Source of the DNA: Henriciella algicola
GTDB lineage: Bacteria; Pseudomonadota; Alphaproteobacteria; Caulobacterales; Hyphomonadaceae
Reading direction: 5' to 3'
NCBI RefSeq assembly: GCF_003576245.1
Contig: NZ_QWGA01000003.1
Coordinates: forward strand, 1,364,001-1,428,000
Length of the DNA stretch: 64,000 bases
Shown: piece after piece, positions 35,297 to 44,155 of the stretch
Layout of the letters: the number at the start of each line of letters is the position of its first letter
Position numbering within the stretch: the first letter of the stretch is position 1
Notes under the pieces: generated by a model
The model's database searches: none
What the model was told of the DNA's origin: nothing
Seen by the model: the letters and a program-made list of their open reading frames with translations, nothing else
Position numbers and translations under genes: made by a program

Positions 35297-36364
35297 ATGA
35301 GTGGTCTATGCGCGCAACGCAACTGGGTGTGTGAGGCGGTGCGCCGTCTCAATGCCGACTTCAACCGCTCCTCGGACACGCACCTCATCCGGGTCGACCT
35401 GCCGGGCTTTCCGGGCCAGCAGCTCTATCTGAAAGACGAGTCGATCCACCCGTCTGGCAGTCTGAAGCACCGCCTCGCGCGGTCTCTCTATCTCTATGGC
35501 ATCTGCAATGGCGCCATCGGGCCGGACACGGTCGTAGTGGAAAGCTCCTCGGGCTCAACCGCCGTGTCTGAGGCCTATTTCGCCAAACTGCTGGGCCTGC
35601 GCTTCATCGCCGTCGTGCCAGAGGGGACCGCGCAGAAGAAGATCGACCAGATCAACTTCTATGGCGCCGAGACCCGTTCGGTGCCCGCCTCGCAGATCTA
35701 TGCCGAAGCTGAGCGGATCGCGCGCGAAACCGGCGGTCATTACATGGACCAGTTCACCTTCGCCGAGCGGGCCACAGACTGGCGCGGGAATAACAATATC
35801 GCCGAGAGCCTGTTTGCGCAGCTGGCGCTGGAAGAGCACTCCATCCCTGACTGGGTGGTGATGAGCGCAGGTACGGGCGGGACCTCGGCGACAATCGGCC
35901 GGTTTATCCGCTATCGCGGTGACCTCTCCGGCAAGACGCAGCTTTGCGTCGCCGACCCTGAGAACTCTGTCTTCTACGACTATTACAATTCAGGTGACCG
36001 GGATGTGCGCCTGCAGACGCGCTCACGGATCGAAGGGATCGGGCGGCCAAGGGTCGAAGCGTCGTTCCAGCCGCGCGTGATCGACCGGATGGTTCAGGTG
36101 CCGGATGCCGCGTCACTGGCGACCGTTCACTGGCTGGAAACCGTACTTGGCCGCAAGTGCGGCGGCTCGACCGGTACGAATGTCTGGGCTGCGTTGCACC
36201 TGATGGCGGAAATGCGCGAGGCGGGCCGGGAAGGCAGCGTTGCAACGCTCATCTGTGATGGCGGGGAGCGCTATCTCGATACCTATTACAATTCCGACTG
36301 GCTGGCCGCGCAGGGTCTCGACCTCTCGCCACACCTTGAGACGATCAAGGAATTGACCGCCTAG
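35297..36364 (+). CDS. PLP-dependent cysteine synthase-family enzyme, Cds1-like L-cysteine desulfhydrase
   Basis: The 355-residue fold-type II PLP enzyme has the lysine in [18 protein letters not shown], the phosphate loop [41 protein letters not shown] and [16 protein letters not shown]. This order matches Cds1 (mycobacterial Rv3684 type), which splits cysteine into pyruvate, H2S and ammonia, and not CysK. Function by family; not proven. ATG at 35297 follows caaggaag. It lies divergent from cmk and convergent with the next gene (4-bp overlap). Confidence 0.8.
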   Translation: MSGLCAQRNWVCEAVRRLNADFNRSSDTHLIRVDLPGFPGQQLYLKDESIHPSGSLKHRLARSLYLYGICNGAIGPDTVVVESSSGSTAVSEAYFAKLLGLRFIAVVPEGTAQKKIDQINFYGAETRSVPASQIYAEAERIARETGGHYMDQFTFAERATDWRGNNNIAESLFAQLALEEHSIPDWVVMSAGTGGTSATIGRFIRYRGDLSGKTQLCVADPENSVFYDYYNSGDRDVRLQTRSRIEGIGRPRVEASFQPRVIDRMVQVPDAASLATVHWLETVLGRKCGGSTGTNVWAALHLMAEMREAGREGSVATLICDGGERYLDTYYNSDWLAAQGLDLSPHLETIKELTA

Positions 36365-37791
36365 CGACCGCCAAGCGTCTCAGGGATCTGCTCAAGCAGG
36401 GCAGGGCGCATGTCCTTTATGTCGTCCTCATAAAGCGACAGGACGAATGGGAGAAGGATGGTGAGGACGGCCATGTAGCCAGCCGTGAGCACAGACCGGC
36501 CGTTCGATTTGCGATAGAGCTGCGAGATATTCGCTTTGGCGAGGCGGGCCAGGCCGCTGGCATTCTGAATATCATCGCCGGCAAGTTCTTCGCGAACAAC
36601 GACGAGCTCATCGAAAGTGCGTGTCCGGTAATTCCATTTTGGCATTTCCTTGCGCACGGTCGTCGCGAGGCCGCCGATCTGTTTTATGTAGGGCACCTGC
36701 TTGTCATCACCGATCAGTTCACTGAACCATTGGCGTTCAATCACATTGAGGATCATGTGGCGGTCGGCCTCTTGCGCGAGCTGTACCGAGCGCCAATTGT
36801 CCACGAGCTTCAGATATTCCTTGCCGCGTATCGTCGTTAATGCGAACGCGGGCAAAGGCGCCCAGCGCCAGAATGCCATGATTTCCTGCAGGCGATCCCG
36901 CTTGAAGAGATCGATCATCAAATCTTCGATATCGCGTGCGATCTGGTCACGGTACGAATTCAGGAGAGCCGGATCGAGTTTGATTTCTCCGAGGAGCCCA
37001 GCCCTCTCCAGGACTGTATCGGCGCTCTGATGAACTCTGGCGCGCTCCTCTTCGTACAGACGGGCACCGACAATCACCGGGATCATGACAACCAGCGCAT
37101 AAAGCGCCGCGACAACAGCGATGACATGGGGAAGTGTGATCTCGAAGCCCCAGACCACGGGCGGCGGAAATATGATCAGGGGATATGACGCACGCCAGGC
37201 CTGCGCGCCCCATGCAACGAGTGATCCGATCGCAACGATGTTTCTTGCCACCGGGCCTATGGTTCGGTCCAGAGCGAGTCGGGGCACGTCGCGTGCAGCG
37301 AGTAAGAGCCCCGCCCCCGCACCTAGAGTGAAATAAATGAACATGCCGAAGTCGATGCGGCTCGCATCCACCACACCATTGGGGCGGACATGGAAGTAGG
37401 CCCAAAGAAGTATACCTGCATTGATTGCGGCTGGCAGCAGAAGCACCAGAACGTTGGTTCGGCTATGGACCGCCATATTCGACAAGGACAGGAGCATATT
37501 GGCGCGCCGGTTCTTGTCTGCGCTCATGACCTGAAGAATGACCTGCAGGCCAAGCCCCGCGACAAGTGATGCAGCCAGAACCATCCCAGCACCGAGAAGG
37601 AAGTCTGGATGCAAAGTCCCGAACAGAAAGAATGCCTTGATAGTCAGAAAGACCAGCGACAATCCCGATTGTATGGTCTGCAGGAAAATCGTTGGAACTG
37701 TAGAGTTTGACCGGACGTGAGCCATCCGCGTCAGCTGCAGAAGCAGGAAGCCTTCCAGAAAGACCAGACCAGTGATGTAAACCAGCGTCAT
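36361..37791 (-). CDS. Polytopic membrane protein of unknown function
   Basis: The 476-residue protein has about seven transmembrane helices in the first 265 residues, then a soluble helical region (about residues 268-440) rich in Arg, Glu and Trp, and one C-terminal helix (about residues 448-468). ATG at 37791 follows a G-rich ribosome binding site; a GTG at 37830 adds 13 residues. No family is recognised. The length of the cytoplasmic domain between helices 7 and 8 suggests a sensor or scaffold, but this is inference only. The gene separates aroA and cmk, which are normally adjacent. Confidence 0.75.
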   Translation of the reverse strand: MTLVYITGLVFLEGFLLLQLTRMAHVRSNSTVPTIFLQTIQSGLSLVFLTIKAFFLFGTLHPDFLLGAGMVLAASLVAGLGLQVILQVMSADKNRRANMLLSLSNMAVHSRTNVLVLLLPAAINAGILLWAYFHVRPNGVVDASRIDFGMFIYFTLGAGAGLLLAARDVPRLALDRTIGPVARNIVAIGSLVAWGAQAWRASYPLIIFPPPVVWGFEITLPHVIAVVAALYALVVMIPVIVGARLYEEERARVHQSADTVLERAGLLGEIKLDPALLNSYRDQIARDIEDLMIDLFKRDRLQEIMAFWRWAPLPAFALTTIRGKEYLKLVDNWRSVQLAQEADRHMILNVIERQWFSELIGDDKQVPYIKQIGGLATTVRKEMPKWNYRTRTFDELVVVREELAGDDIQNASGLARLAKANISQLYRKSNGRSVLTAGYMAVLTILLPFVLSLYEDDIKDMRPALLEQIPETLGGR

Positions 37792-37899
37792 CGTGTGCCC
37801 CCGCACTCCCAGCGGGCTATGTTCAATCACGCTAGAGTTTTGTCCACCATCTCAGGGGGGAATTGCGCGGAGCACATTCGCCTGAAAGGCTAAGTGCCC

Positions 37900-38406
37900 T
37901 CAGGGCTGATCCAAGGCGCCCTCGAGGGCCGTGGCCATTTTCTGGTCGAAGGCGGTGAGCGTGATTTTGACGGCGTGCTCTTTTGCAAAGTCGCGGCAGG
38001 TGTTTACCGCAATGCCGGCCGCCTCATTGGCGGGATAGCCGTAGACGCCGGTTGAGATCGCCGGAAAGGCAATGGAGGTCAGGTCACGTTTGATGAGTTC
38101 CTCAAGGCAGTGGCGGTAGCAGGCCTTCAGCAATTCAGCCTCGCCCTGGTCGCCGCCGCGCCAGACAGGGCCGACCGTATGAAAGACAAGCCGTGGAGCA
38201 ATATCGAAGCCTTCGGTGACGCGGACCTCGCCTGTCGGGCAGGGCGCGAGTGGCTTGCAGGCCTCTTTCAGCTCAGGTCCGGCAGCACGATGAATTGCGC
38301 CATCGACCCCGCCGCCGCCCATGAGTGAGCTGTTCGCGGCGTTGACGATGACGTCGCACTCTACATCCAGAATATCGCCCTGATAGAGATCAATCGTGCC
38401 CATCAT
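37900..38406 (-). CDS. Macrodomain protein (MacroD/YmdB-like ADP-ribosyl hydrolase)
   Basis: The 168-residue protein is almost all macrodomain. QGDILDVECDVIVNAANSSLMGGGGVDGAIHRAAG carries the ADP-ribose binding and catalytic loop (NAAN, GGGGVDGAIH), and SIAFPAISTGVYGYP is the phosphate-binding loop. It deacetylates O-acetyl-ADP-ribose or removes mono-ADP-ribose from proteins. It lies 60 bp after aroA on the same strand. Confidence 0.93.
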   Translation of the reverse strand: MMGTIDLYQGDILDVECDVIVNAANSSLMGGGGVDGAIHRAAGPELKEACKPLAPCPTGEVRVTEGFDIAPRLVFHTVGPVWRGGDQGEAELLKACYRHCLEELIKRDLTSIAFPAISTGVYGYPANEAAGIAVNTCRDFAKEHAVKITLTAFDQKMATALEGALDQP

Positions 38407-38465
38407 GTCGAGTTCGCTCCGTATTCACTTGAGGGCTGAACGCAGGCGGGCGCAAGGTGTGCCGT

Positions 38466-39788
38466 CTATGTCTCTCTGATGTCAGCGCCAAGCGTGCGCA
38501 TATGGTCGAGGAATTCCGGGTAGGACGTCGCGATCATTGCGATGTCATCGACGGCGACAGGCTTCTGGCTGGCCGTGCCCATGACGAGGGCGCTCATGGC
38601 GATGCGGTGGTCGTGGCGGGTTTCCACAAGGCCGCCGCCGGGTGGTGGGCCGTCGCAGCCCATGACTGTGAAGCCGTCATCATGCTCCTCGACCTCAACG
38701 CCGTTGACGCGCAGCATGGCGACGATGGCGCTGATGCGGTCGCTTTCCTTGACGCGCAGCTCTTCCGCGCCGCGCACGCGGGTCTCGCCTTTGGCAAAGG
38801 CGGCGATGACGGCGAGGATCGGGAATTCATCGATCATGGCGGCGACAAGCGTCTCAGGAATGGTGCAGCCCTTGAGCTCGCTGGTGGCGGCCTGAAGGTC
38901 GACCAGGCGTTCGCCGGCGCCGTCACCAATTTCTTCTGCGCCAAGACCAGCGCCCATGCGCCCTGCGGCCTGGAAGAAGCCGTCACGCGTCTCATTCGAC
39001 ATGATGTGTTCGACAACAACGCCGCCGGATGGAGAGATCAGCGCGCCTGCGATCAGGAAGGCCGCCGATGACGGGTCGCCGGGTATGCTCGTCTCTACGG
39101 CCTGCAGGGATTGGCCGCCCCTGATGGAGACGAGGTTCTGGCTGCCGCGACCGGGGCGGACTGAAACGTCTACGCCAAAGCTGCGCAGCATGCGTTCGGT
39201 ATGGTCACGGGTTGCGTGAAGCTCGGTCACTTCGGTGAGGCCATCGGCATTGAGGCCCGCGAGAAGGATGGCGGATTTTACCTGCGCAGAGGCCTGCTTG
39301 GGCGCATAGGAAATCGGCGTAAGGTCTGCGCGTCCGGTCAGGGTCAGCGGAAGCTTGTCGCGGCCTTCTGGCGTAAACTGCGCGCCCATGAGCTTTAGCG
39401 GGTCAGTGATGCGGGCCATCGGGCGCGAGGAGAGGCTCTTGTCGCCCGTCAGCTCTGCGGTCAGGTCATAGCCCGCCATCAGCCCCATCAGCAGGCGCGA
39501 TCCCGTACCGGAATTGCCAAAGTCGAGCGGCGCAAATGGTGAGCGCAAACCTGCCTCTCCGACCCCCTTGATGCGCCAGCGCTTTGGTGCGGTCTGCTCG
39601 ACCTCAGCGCCAAGGGCCTGCATGGCGCGCGCGGTGTTGATCACGTCCTCGCCTTCAAGCAGGCCGGAGATTTCAGACACGCCGTTAGCGGCACCTGCGA
39701 GCATCAGCGCGCGGTGTGAACACGATTTGTCACCTGGTGCGCGAATTGCGCCCTGAAACCGATCAACCGGGAACGAAGTCCATGCCAA
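38466..39788 (-). CDS. aroA: 3-phosphoshikimate 1-carboxyvinyltransferase (EPSP synthase), class II-like
   Basis: The 440-residue enzyme makes EPSP from shikimate 3-phosphate and PEP. PGDKSCSHRALMLAG, LLEGEDVINTARAMQALG, PLDFGNSGTGSRLLMGL, PGDPSSAAFLIAGAL and LRVKESDRISAIVAML are all EPSPS motifs; the order and wording match the CP4-like class II branch. At the position where CP4-type enzymes carry Ala in GNAATG, this one has Gly (GNSGTG). The start is TTG at 39788 with aaaggag seven bases upstream; a nearby ATG (39783) is out of frame and the frame open to 39914 reads through non-conserved sequence. Confidence 0.95.
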   Translation of the reverse strand: MAWTSFPVDRFQGAIRAPGDKSCSHRALMLAGAANGVSEISGLLEGEDVINTARAMQALGAEVEQTAPKRWRIKGVGEAGLRSPFAPLDFGNSGTGSRLLMGLMAGYDLTAELTGDKSLSSRPMARITDPLKLMGAQFTPEGRDKLPLTLTGRADLTPISYAPKQASAQVKSAILLAGLNADGLTEVTELHATRDHTERMLRSFGVDVSVRPGRGSQNLVSIRGGQSLQAVETSIPGDPSSAAFLIAGALISPSGGVVVEHIMSNETRDGFFQAAGRMGAGLGAEEIGDGAGERLVDLQAATSELKGCTIPETLVAAMIDEFPILAVIAAFAKGETRVRGAEELRVKESDRISAIVAMLRVNGVEVEEHDDGFTVMGCDGPPPGGGLVETRHDHRIAMSALVMGTASQKPVAVDDIAMIATSYPEFLDHMRTLGADIRET

Positions 39789-39891
39789 TGATTTCTCCTT
39801 TACAGATCGACGCCAAAAGCGCTTTGACAGGGGCGGGGGTTTCTGGCAAGCGCCCCGGCAATTATTAAATCGAGCCCGGAGTCCCTTACCA

Positions 39892-40518
39892 ATGGCTGAT
39901 GCTGACCTTGGCACAAAGCAGATCTGTCCGAGCTGCGAAGCGAAATTCTACGATCTCAACAAGCGCCCTGCCGTTTGCCCGAAGTGCAAGACTGAATTCG
40001 ACCCTGAAGACGATGAAGTTCGCACGACGAGCGCGAAGCTGAAGGCCAAGCGCGCGAAGAGCTCTGTCCCTGTCGATGAAGACGAGGACGATCTCGAGGA
40101 AGAGACGAAGAAGAAAAAGAAGAAGAAAGCCGCCGTCCGCGACACCGATGATGATGACGTCGATGATGAGGACGAAGACGAGGATGATGAGGACGAAGAC
40201 GAGGACGATGAGGATGATGAGTCCTCCCGCGAACTCGGGTCTGAAGCCGATGAAGTCGTCCTGGAAGGCAATGACGAGGACGAAGACGAGGAAGCTGCGC
40301 CAGGCAAGGTGCCAAGCGGCTTCTCTGAAGACGATCTCGGCGATGACGACGACGATGATGAAGACATCCCGCTCGACGATGACGACGATGAAGACTTCGA
40401 CCTCGAAGGCGATATCGACCTCGACGACGATGATCTCGACATCGATGACGATGATGATGGTGATGACGACGCCGACGAAGATGACGGCGACGATGAGGAC
40501 GATACGAAATCGTCCTGA
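39892..40518 (+). CDS. FYDLN acid-domain protein (TIGR02300 family)
   Basis: The 208-residue protein starts with a zinc ribbon, CPSCEAKFYDLNKRPAVCPKC, the family's hallmark, followed by a Lys-rich patch (KKKKKKKAAVR). The C-terminal two thirds is almost pure Asp/Glu with few other residues. It is an alphaproteobacterial protein of unknown function, normally beside aroA as here (divergent). The high GAC/GAT/GAG codon density makes this stretch compositionally odd. Confidence 0.9.
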   Translation: MADADLGTKQICPSCEAKFYDLNKRPAVCPKCKTEFDPEDDEVRTTSAKLKAKRAKSSVPVDEDEDDLEEETKKKKKKKAAVRDTDDDDVDDEDEDEDDEDEDEDDEDDESSRELGSEADEVVLEGNDEDEDEEAAPGKVPSGFSEDDLGDDDDDDEDIPLDDDDDEDFDLEGDIDLDDDDLDIDDDDDGDDDADEDDGDDEDDTKSS

Positions 40519-40575
40519 TAATTGGACTTGATCGGCGGCGCGTGAGGCTATAACTCACGCGTCTCCGACTGGTAC

Positions 40576-40651
40576 GGGGCCTTAGCTCAGCTGGGAGAGC
40601 GCCTGCATGGCATGCAGGAGGTCAGCGGTTCGATCCCGCTAGGCTCCACCA
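40576..40651 (+). tRNA. tRNA-Ala (GGC anticodon)
   Basis: The 76-nt cloverleaf starts GGGGCCT and ends AGGCTCC-ACCA, with CCA encoded. The acceptor stem pairs fully with one G-U. The D-arm is CTCAGCTGGGAGAG, the anticodon stem CCTGC/GCAGG encloses loop ATGGCAT (anticodon GGC), and the T-arm contains GGTTCGATCC. The tRNA lies between the FYDLN gene and a flavoprotein gene. Confidence 0.97.
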
Positions 40652-40818
40652 TTTTCCTTAGATCCCCGCTTCACTTCGTTTCGCGATGGATCGCGCTCAA
40701 GGCTGCGGGTTCACTGACATCGCAGACGCTAAGTGCCCCTGCGACGCCGCGCCCCGGAACACTCGCGATAAATCGCTCGTTTCTCCTGTGACTTTCGACA
40801 AGACACGGAGAAGAAGAG

Positions 40819-41496
40819 ATGAGCCACGCGCTTACCCTACAATCGATTGAGCCTGTCACGCCTGACGTCTTCAAGCTGCGCTTCGACAAGCCTGCGGGCC
40901 TGGGCGTGCAACCTGGACAGGCAGTGGATCTTGCCATCGACAAGGATGAGTGGCGCGAGGAAAAGCGCCCGTTTACGCCGACCAGCCTGCCGTCAGACGG
41001 CTTTCTGGAATTCACGATCAAATCCTATCCCGAGCATGACGGGGTCACTGAACAGATCGCCAAGCTGCAGCCGGGCGACCGCGTCCTCGTCGATGAGCCA
41101 TGGGGCGCCATCGAGGATGAAGGCAAGGGCTGGTTCATTGCAGGCGGCGCCGGTGTCACGCCGATGATCGCAATCCTTCGCAAACGGCTGGAGGACAAGG
41201 GCACGCTGGAAGGCTGTGAGCTCATCTTCTCCAACAGCAAGGAAGAAGACATCATCTACCGCGACGAGTTCGAGCGGATGGAAGGCCTGAAGACCTATTT
41301 CACCGTGACCGATCAGAAGACTGCCGATGTGCACACGCGCAAGATCGACGAGGCGTTGCTCGAAGACCGGGTGAAACCGGGAAAGGGTAAATGTTATATC
41401 TGCGGGCCAGATGGCATGGTGGAGGACATTGCCGATGCGCTCAAAGAGATCGGCGTCCCTGAAGATGACATCATCATTGAGGAATTCTTCGACTGA
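40819..41496 (+). CDS. Ferredoxin-NADP reductase-like flavoprotein
   Basis: The 225-residue protein consists of an FAD-binding barrel (RPFTPTSLP) and an NAD(P)-binding domain (IAGGAGVTPMIAILRKRL, YICGPDGMVEDI). It lacks an iron-sulfur domain, so it must act with a separate electron carrier or substrate. It ends in EEFFD, an acidic aromatic C-terminus. It has its own ribosome binding site (agaagaag). Followed by the DUF1150 leader. Confidence 0.88.
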   Translation: MSHALTLQSIEPVTPDVFKLRFDKPAGLGVQPGQAVDLAIDKDEWREEKRPFTPTSLPSDGFLEFTIKSYPEHDGVTEQIAKLQPGDRVLVDEPWGAIEDEGKGWFIAGGAGVTPMIAILRKRLEDKGTLEGCELIFSNSKEEDIIYRDEFERMEGLKTYFTVTDQKTADVHTRKIDEALLEDRVKPGKGKCYICGPDGMVEDIADALKEIGVPEDDIIIEEFFD

Positions 41497-41535
41497 TCTG
41501 AACAGGCGTTCAGACTGGGGTCAGCTTGAGACTGA

Positions 41536-41692
41536 ATGCCCGGACATCGCCGCTATTGCGGCTTGAACCGGGCATAATCAGCCCCCAGATTCGATCATGA
41601 CACGGAAAGACCCGGCACCATCCGGTGCTGCCGCCTAGCGGGGCACCTGGCCGGGGTTCTCATGTGTCGTGGTCCTGTCTTTGAAGGAAGGA
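41536..41692 (+). promoter_or_regulatory. Structured 5' leader with hidden Shine-Dalgarno (candidate RNA thermometer)
   Basis: Hairpin 41536-41575 has an outer 8-bp and inner 5-bp stem. Region 41597-41670 closes as a multiloop: ATGACAC (41597-41603) with GTGTCGT (41664-41670), plus hairpins GCACC-ATCC-GGTGC (41615-41628), CCGC-CTA-GCGG (41631-41641) and GGC-GCC (41642-41652). The last hairpin (41673-41692) pairs tcct.tct with the ggaagga Shine-Dalgarno through a G-A mismatch and a UUGA loop. This design resembles ROSE-type thermosensors; no computed folding was possible. Confidence 0.4.
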
Positions 41693-41699
41693 GCATGCC

Positions 41700-41945
41700 A
41701 TGACGACAGACCTTGAACATCAAGCTGCAAAGCTCTTCACCGCGAAGGATCTGGTTTATGTACGCCAGATTGCGGACGAGGAACTGAGCGGCCTGCCTGA
41801 TGAGGCGCTGGAAGCGGTCAATGATCGCACCTCCCTGTTCGTGGTTGCGAATGGTGAGGGCCAGCAGTTGGCCATCGTGGAAGGCCGCGACGCGGCGTTT
41901 GCCGCAGCCCGTGCCTATGAGATGCAGCCAATGAGCGTCCACTAG
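41700..41945 (+). CDS. DUF1150 family protein
   Basis: The 81-residue protein ends LAIVEGRDAAFAAARAYEMQPMSVH, the DUF1150 signature, and is soluble. DUF1150 genes commonly accompany small heat-shock protein genes in alphaproteobacteria, but none is next to it here. The structured leader (previous entry) suggests post-transcriptional control. ATG at 41700 has an excellent ribosome binding site (gaaggaaggag); an upstream ATG at 41695 stops at once. Confidence 0.87.
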   Translation: MTTDLEHQAAKLFTAKDLVYVRQIADEELSGLPDEALEAVNDRTSLFVVANGEGQQLAIVEGRDAAFAAARAYEMQPMSVH

Positions 41946-41967
41946 ACGCCAAGTCGAATGAACAAGG

Positions 41968-41994
41968 AAAAGCCCGGCGAGATGCCGGGCTTTT
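41968..41994 (+). terminator. Terminator of the DUF1150 gene
   Basis: AAAAGCCCGGC and GCCGGGCTTTT pair around a 5-nt loop, followed by further T residues (total run of six). It also separates the gene from the convergent peptidase gene. Confidence 0.92.
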
Positions 41995-42019
41995 TTGTTG
42001 GCCTGAAAGGGCAGGATGC

Positions 42020-44092
42020 TCAGTCGCTGAAAGACCAGATTTGCGGGTCGACGGTCAGGTGACTGTCGAGGAAACCGATAATAGCTTCCATTTCCTTGCG
42101 CTGATCACCGGCCATGCGATGTGAATGCCCGGATCGGTGGAGCTCCACGAACTCTACGCTTTTGCCGGCTTCGGTCAGTGCTTCGACCATCAGCGAGGAC
42201 TGCTCGATTGGCACGACCGCATCTTCATGACCGTGGATCATGAGAACAGGTGCCTTCACATACTGGGCAAGGCGCGCAGGCGAATGGGCGGCAAGCTCAT
42301 CGCGGTCGCGCCGTGGGTCGCCTATATGCCGGGTCCAGTACTCATACTCGTCAGAGCGGCTCCCATCCTCGTCGCGTACCCAGTCCAGCATTTCCAGGAG
42401 GTCGCTCGGCCCTGACGCTGCAATGACGCATTTATAGAGATCAGGGGTCAGCGTTGCGGCTGCGAGGGCAGCATACCCGCCATAGGAATATCCGAAGATG
42501 CAAGCATTGGACGGATCGGCCTTTCCCGTCGCGATGAGGTGGGCGAACCCGTCCTCAATATCATGCTGCATGGCCTTGCCCCATTGGCGCCTGCCGGCAT
42601 CGGCAAACTCCAGTCCATAGCCGGACGAGCCCCGGAAGTTCGGCTGGAACACGGCATAGCCGTTACCGGCAAGGATCTGCGCCAGCGGGTCAAATGTGAT
42701 TGTATCGCGCATTTCCGGCCCGCCATGAGGCATGACGACGACTGGAGGGATGACGCCATCTCGGACGCCCTTTGGCATCGTCAGATACCCGGTGATCTCC
42801 AGCCCATCGCGCGCTTGGTATTTCACAATCTCAACGGGCGACAGCCTGTAGGGTGAGAGGTTCGGAAACGCGCTGCCGTAATTTCGGATATGGGTGTTTT
42901 CGACGTCGTAGACGTAATAGGTCCCCGGCTCTTGCGGGCCGCTGGCGTAAAGCAGCCAGCGTTTTCCGTCGCGGCTGCTATCGGTCCAGTCGATATTGAC
43001 CTCGGCGTCGAACATGGTCGACAGCCCGTCCATATGGGCCTGCATGGTCTGATCGGTGAACTCGGTCGTCAGCAGATCCTCATAATAGCGACTGCCAAGA
43101 TATTCATAGGACTCCGGGTTGATCAGCGCGTCCTCAATGTCGCGGTCCGGATCGACGCGGATCGGGCGGACATAGGTGTCAGTCGTGAAATCATACAGAT
43201 GGATGCCCGTCGTTGGGTCGCCCGCAGGGCGTGCGGCGACATAGTAGGTGCCGGTCACTGCGCCCGGAGAGAGCGGACGAAATTCCGTGCTCTGTTTGAT
43301 GGTCTCAGCGCGCTCATCTGCACGGACCGATTTAAGGCGTTTCCAGGAGGTGCGGCCATTGGGACGGTCCTGACGTCCATAATATGTGTAGCGTGTGCCG
43401 CGCCGGTTTGCGTCGACCCGCAAGGCAGGTTCGCCGTTAATATCGGCGTACCAGCCGATCGTGCCATTCTTGCCGACACCAATTCGCTCATGCGCGCCTG
43501 TTGAGACCTGCACCCTGAAAAGATCGAGGTCGCCGCGCAGTGTGGCTGCGACGAGAAAATGATCGGGATCATTTGGCAGGAAGCTGACGATCCGGCCGAG
43601 ATTGAGATTACGTTTTTCGAGCGACTTCACGCCTTCGAACACGCGCTGCACGCCCGATCCATCACGGCGGACCAGAAATAGCCGGGTCACCGGGATCGGC
43701 ATCGTTTCGAAACCGGAGAAGGTGTAATAGTTGAGGCCTTCGCGCGTATAAATCTGGCCGTCAAACGTGCCGTAGACTGTGACTGAGGTGATCAGCCAGT
43801 CGTCGTTCGCCCATTCCACCCAGTTTACGAAAGTCGACTCATCGAATGGCAGGTCAACGGCCTGCGCTTGCGGATTGTCGAGATCACTGACGAAGACGAA
43901 GATGCCTTTGTGGTTCAGCTTTACACCCGCCAGCCAGCGACCGTTCGGCGATAGTTCAACACTGCTAAGCGCAGGCGCGCGCAGATAATCATGGAATGTG
44001 GTGCTGTTTCGCAGGGCGTTCCCATATCCGCCCTGAGCCGAAGACCATAGTGGCAGCCACAAGCATGCCAGTGCAATCAGTAATCTTTTCAA
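42020..44092 (-). CDS. S9 family (prolyl oligopeptidase-type) serine peptidase, secreted
   Basis: The 690-residue protein has a signal peptide (MKRLLIALACLWLPLWSSAQG), a beta-propeller N-terminal part and a C-terminal alpha/beta hydrolase domain. The nucleophile is in FGYSYGGYAAL; Asp in HGHEDAVVP and His in HRSGHSHRM complete the triad. YLTMPKGV and NFRGSSGYGLEF are typical of dipeptidyl aminopeptidase/acylaminoacyl-peptidase-like enzymes. It probably digests peptides in the periplasm. Confidence 0.9.
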   Translation of the reverse strand: MKRLLIALACLWLPLWSSAQGGYGNALRNSTTFHDYLRAPALSSVELSPNGRWLAGVKLNHKGIFVFVSDLDNPQAQAVDLPFDESTFVNWVEWANDDWLITSVTVYGTFDGQIYTREGLNYYTFSGFETMPIPVTRLFLVRRDGSGVQRVFEGVKSLEKRNLNLGRIVSFLPNDPDHFLVAATLRGDLDLFRVQVSTGAHERIGVGKNGTIGWYADINGEPALRVDANRRGTRYTYYGRQDRPNGRTSWKRLKSVRADERAETIKQSTEFRPLSPGAVTGTYYVAARPAGDPTTGIHLYDFTTDTYVRPIRVDPDRDIEDALINPESYEYLGSRYYEDLLTTEFTDQTMQAHMDGLSTMFDAEVNIDWTDSSRDGKRWLLYASGPQEPGTYYVYDVENTHIRNYGSAFPNLSPYRLSPVEIVKYQARDGLEITGYLTMPKGVRDGVIPPVVVMPHGGPEMRDTITFDPLAQILAGNGYAVFQPNFRGSSGYGLEFADAGRRQWGKAMQHDIEDGFAHLIATGKADPSNACIFGYSYGGYAALAAATLTPDLYKCVIAASGPSDLLEMLDWVRDEDGSRSDEYEYWTRHIGDPRRDRDELAAHSPARLAQYVKAPVLMIHGHEDAVVPIEQSSLMVEALTEAGKSVEFVELHRSGHSHRMAGDQRKEMEAIIGFLDSHLTVDPQIWSFSD

Positions 44093-44155
44093 AACCCTGC
44101 CCTCTCAACTCGATCTTGAGTTGAGGGCAGCGAAATGGGTGCGTCAAGTCAAAGC

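Noticed and set aside
40652-40818. Integrated element next to tRNA-Ala
   Set aside because: No integrase or repeated tRNA 3' end is visible nearby; the following gene has normal composition.
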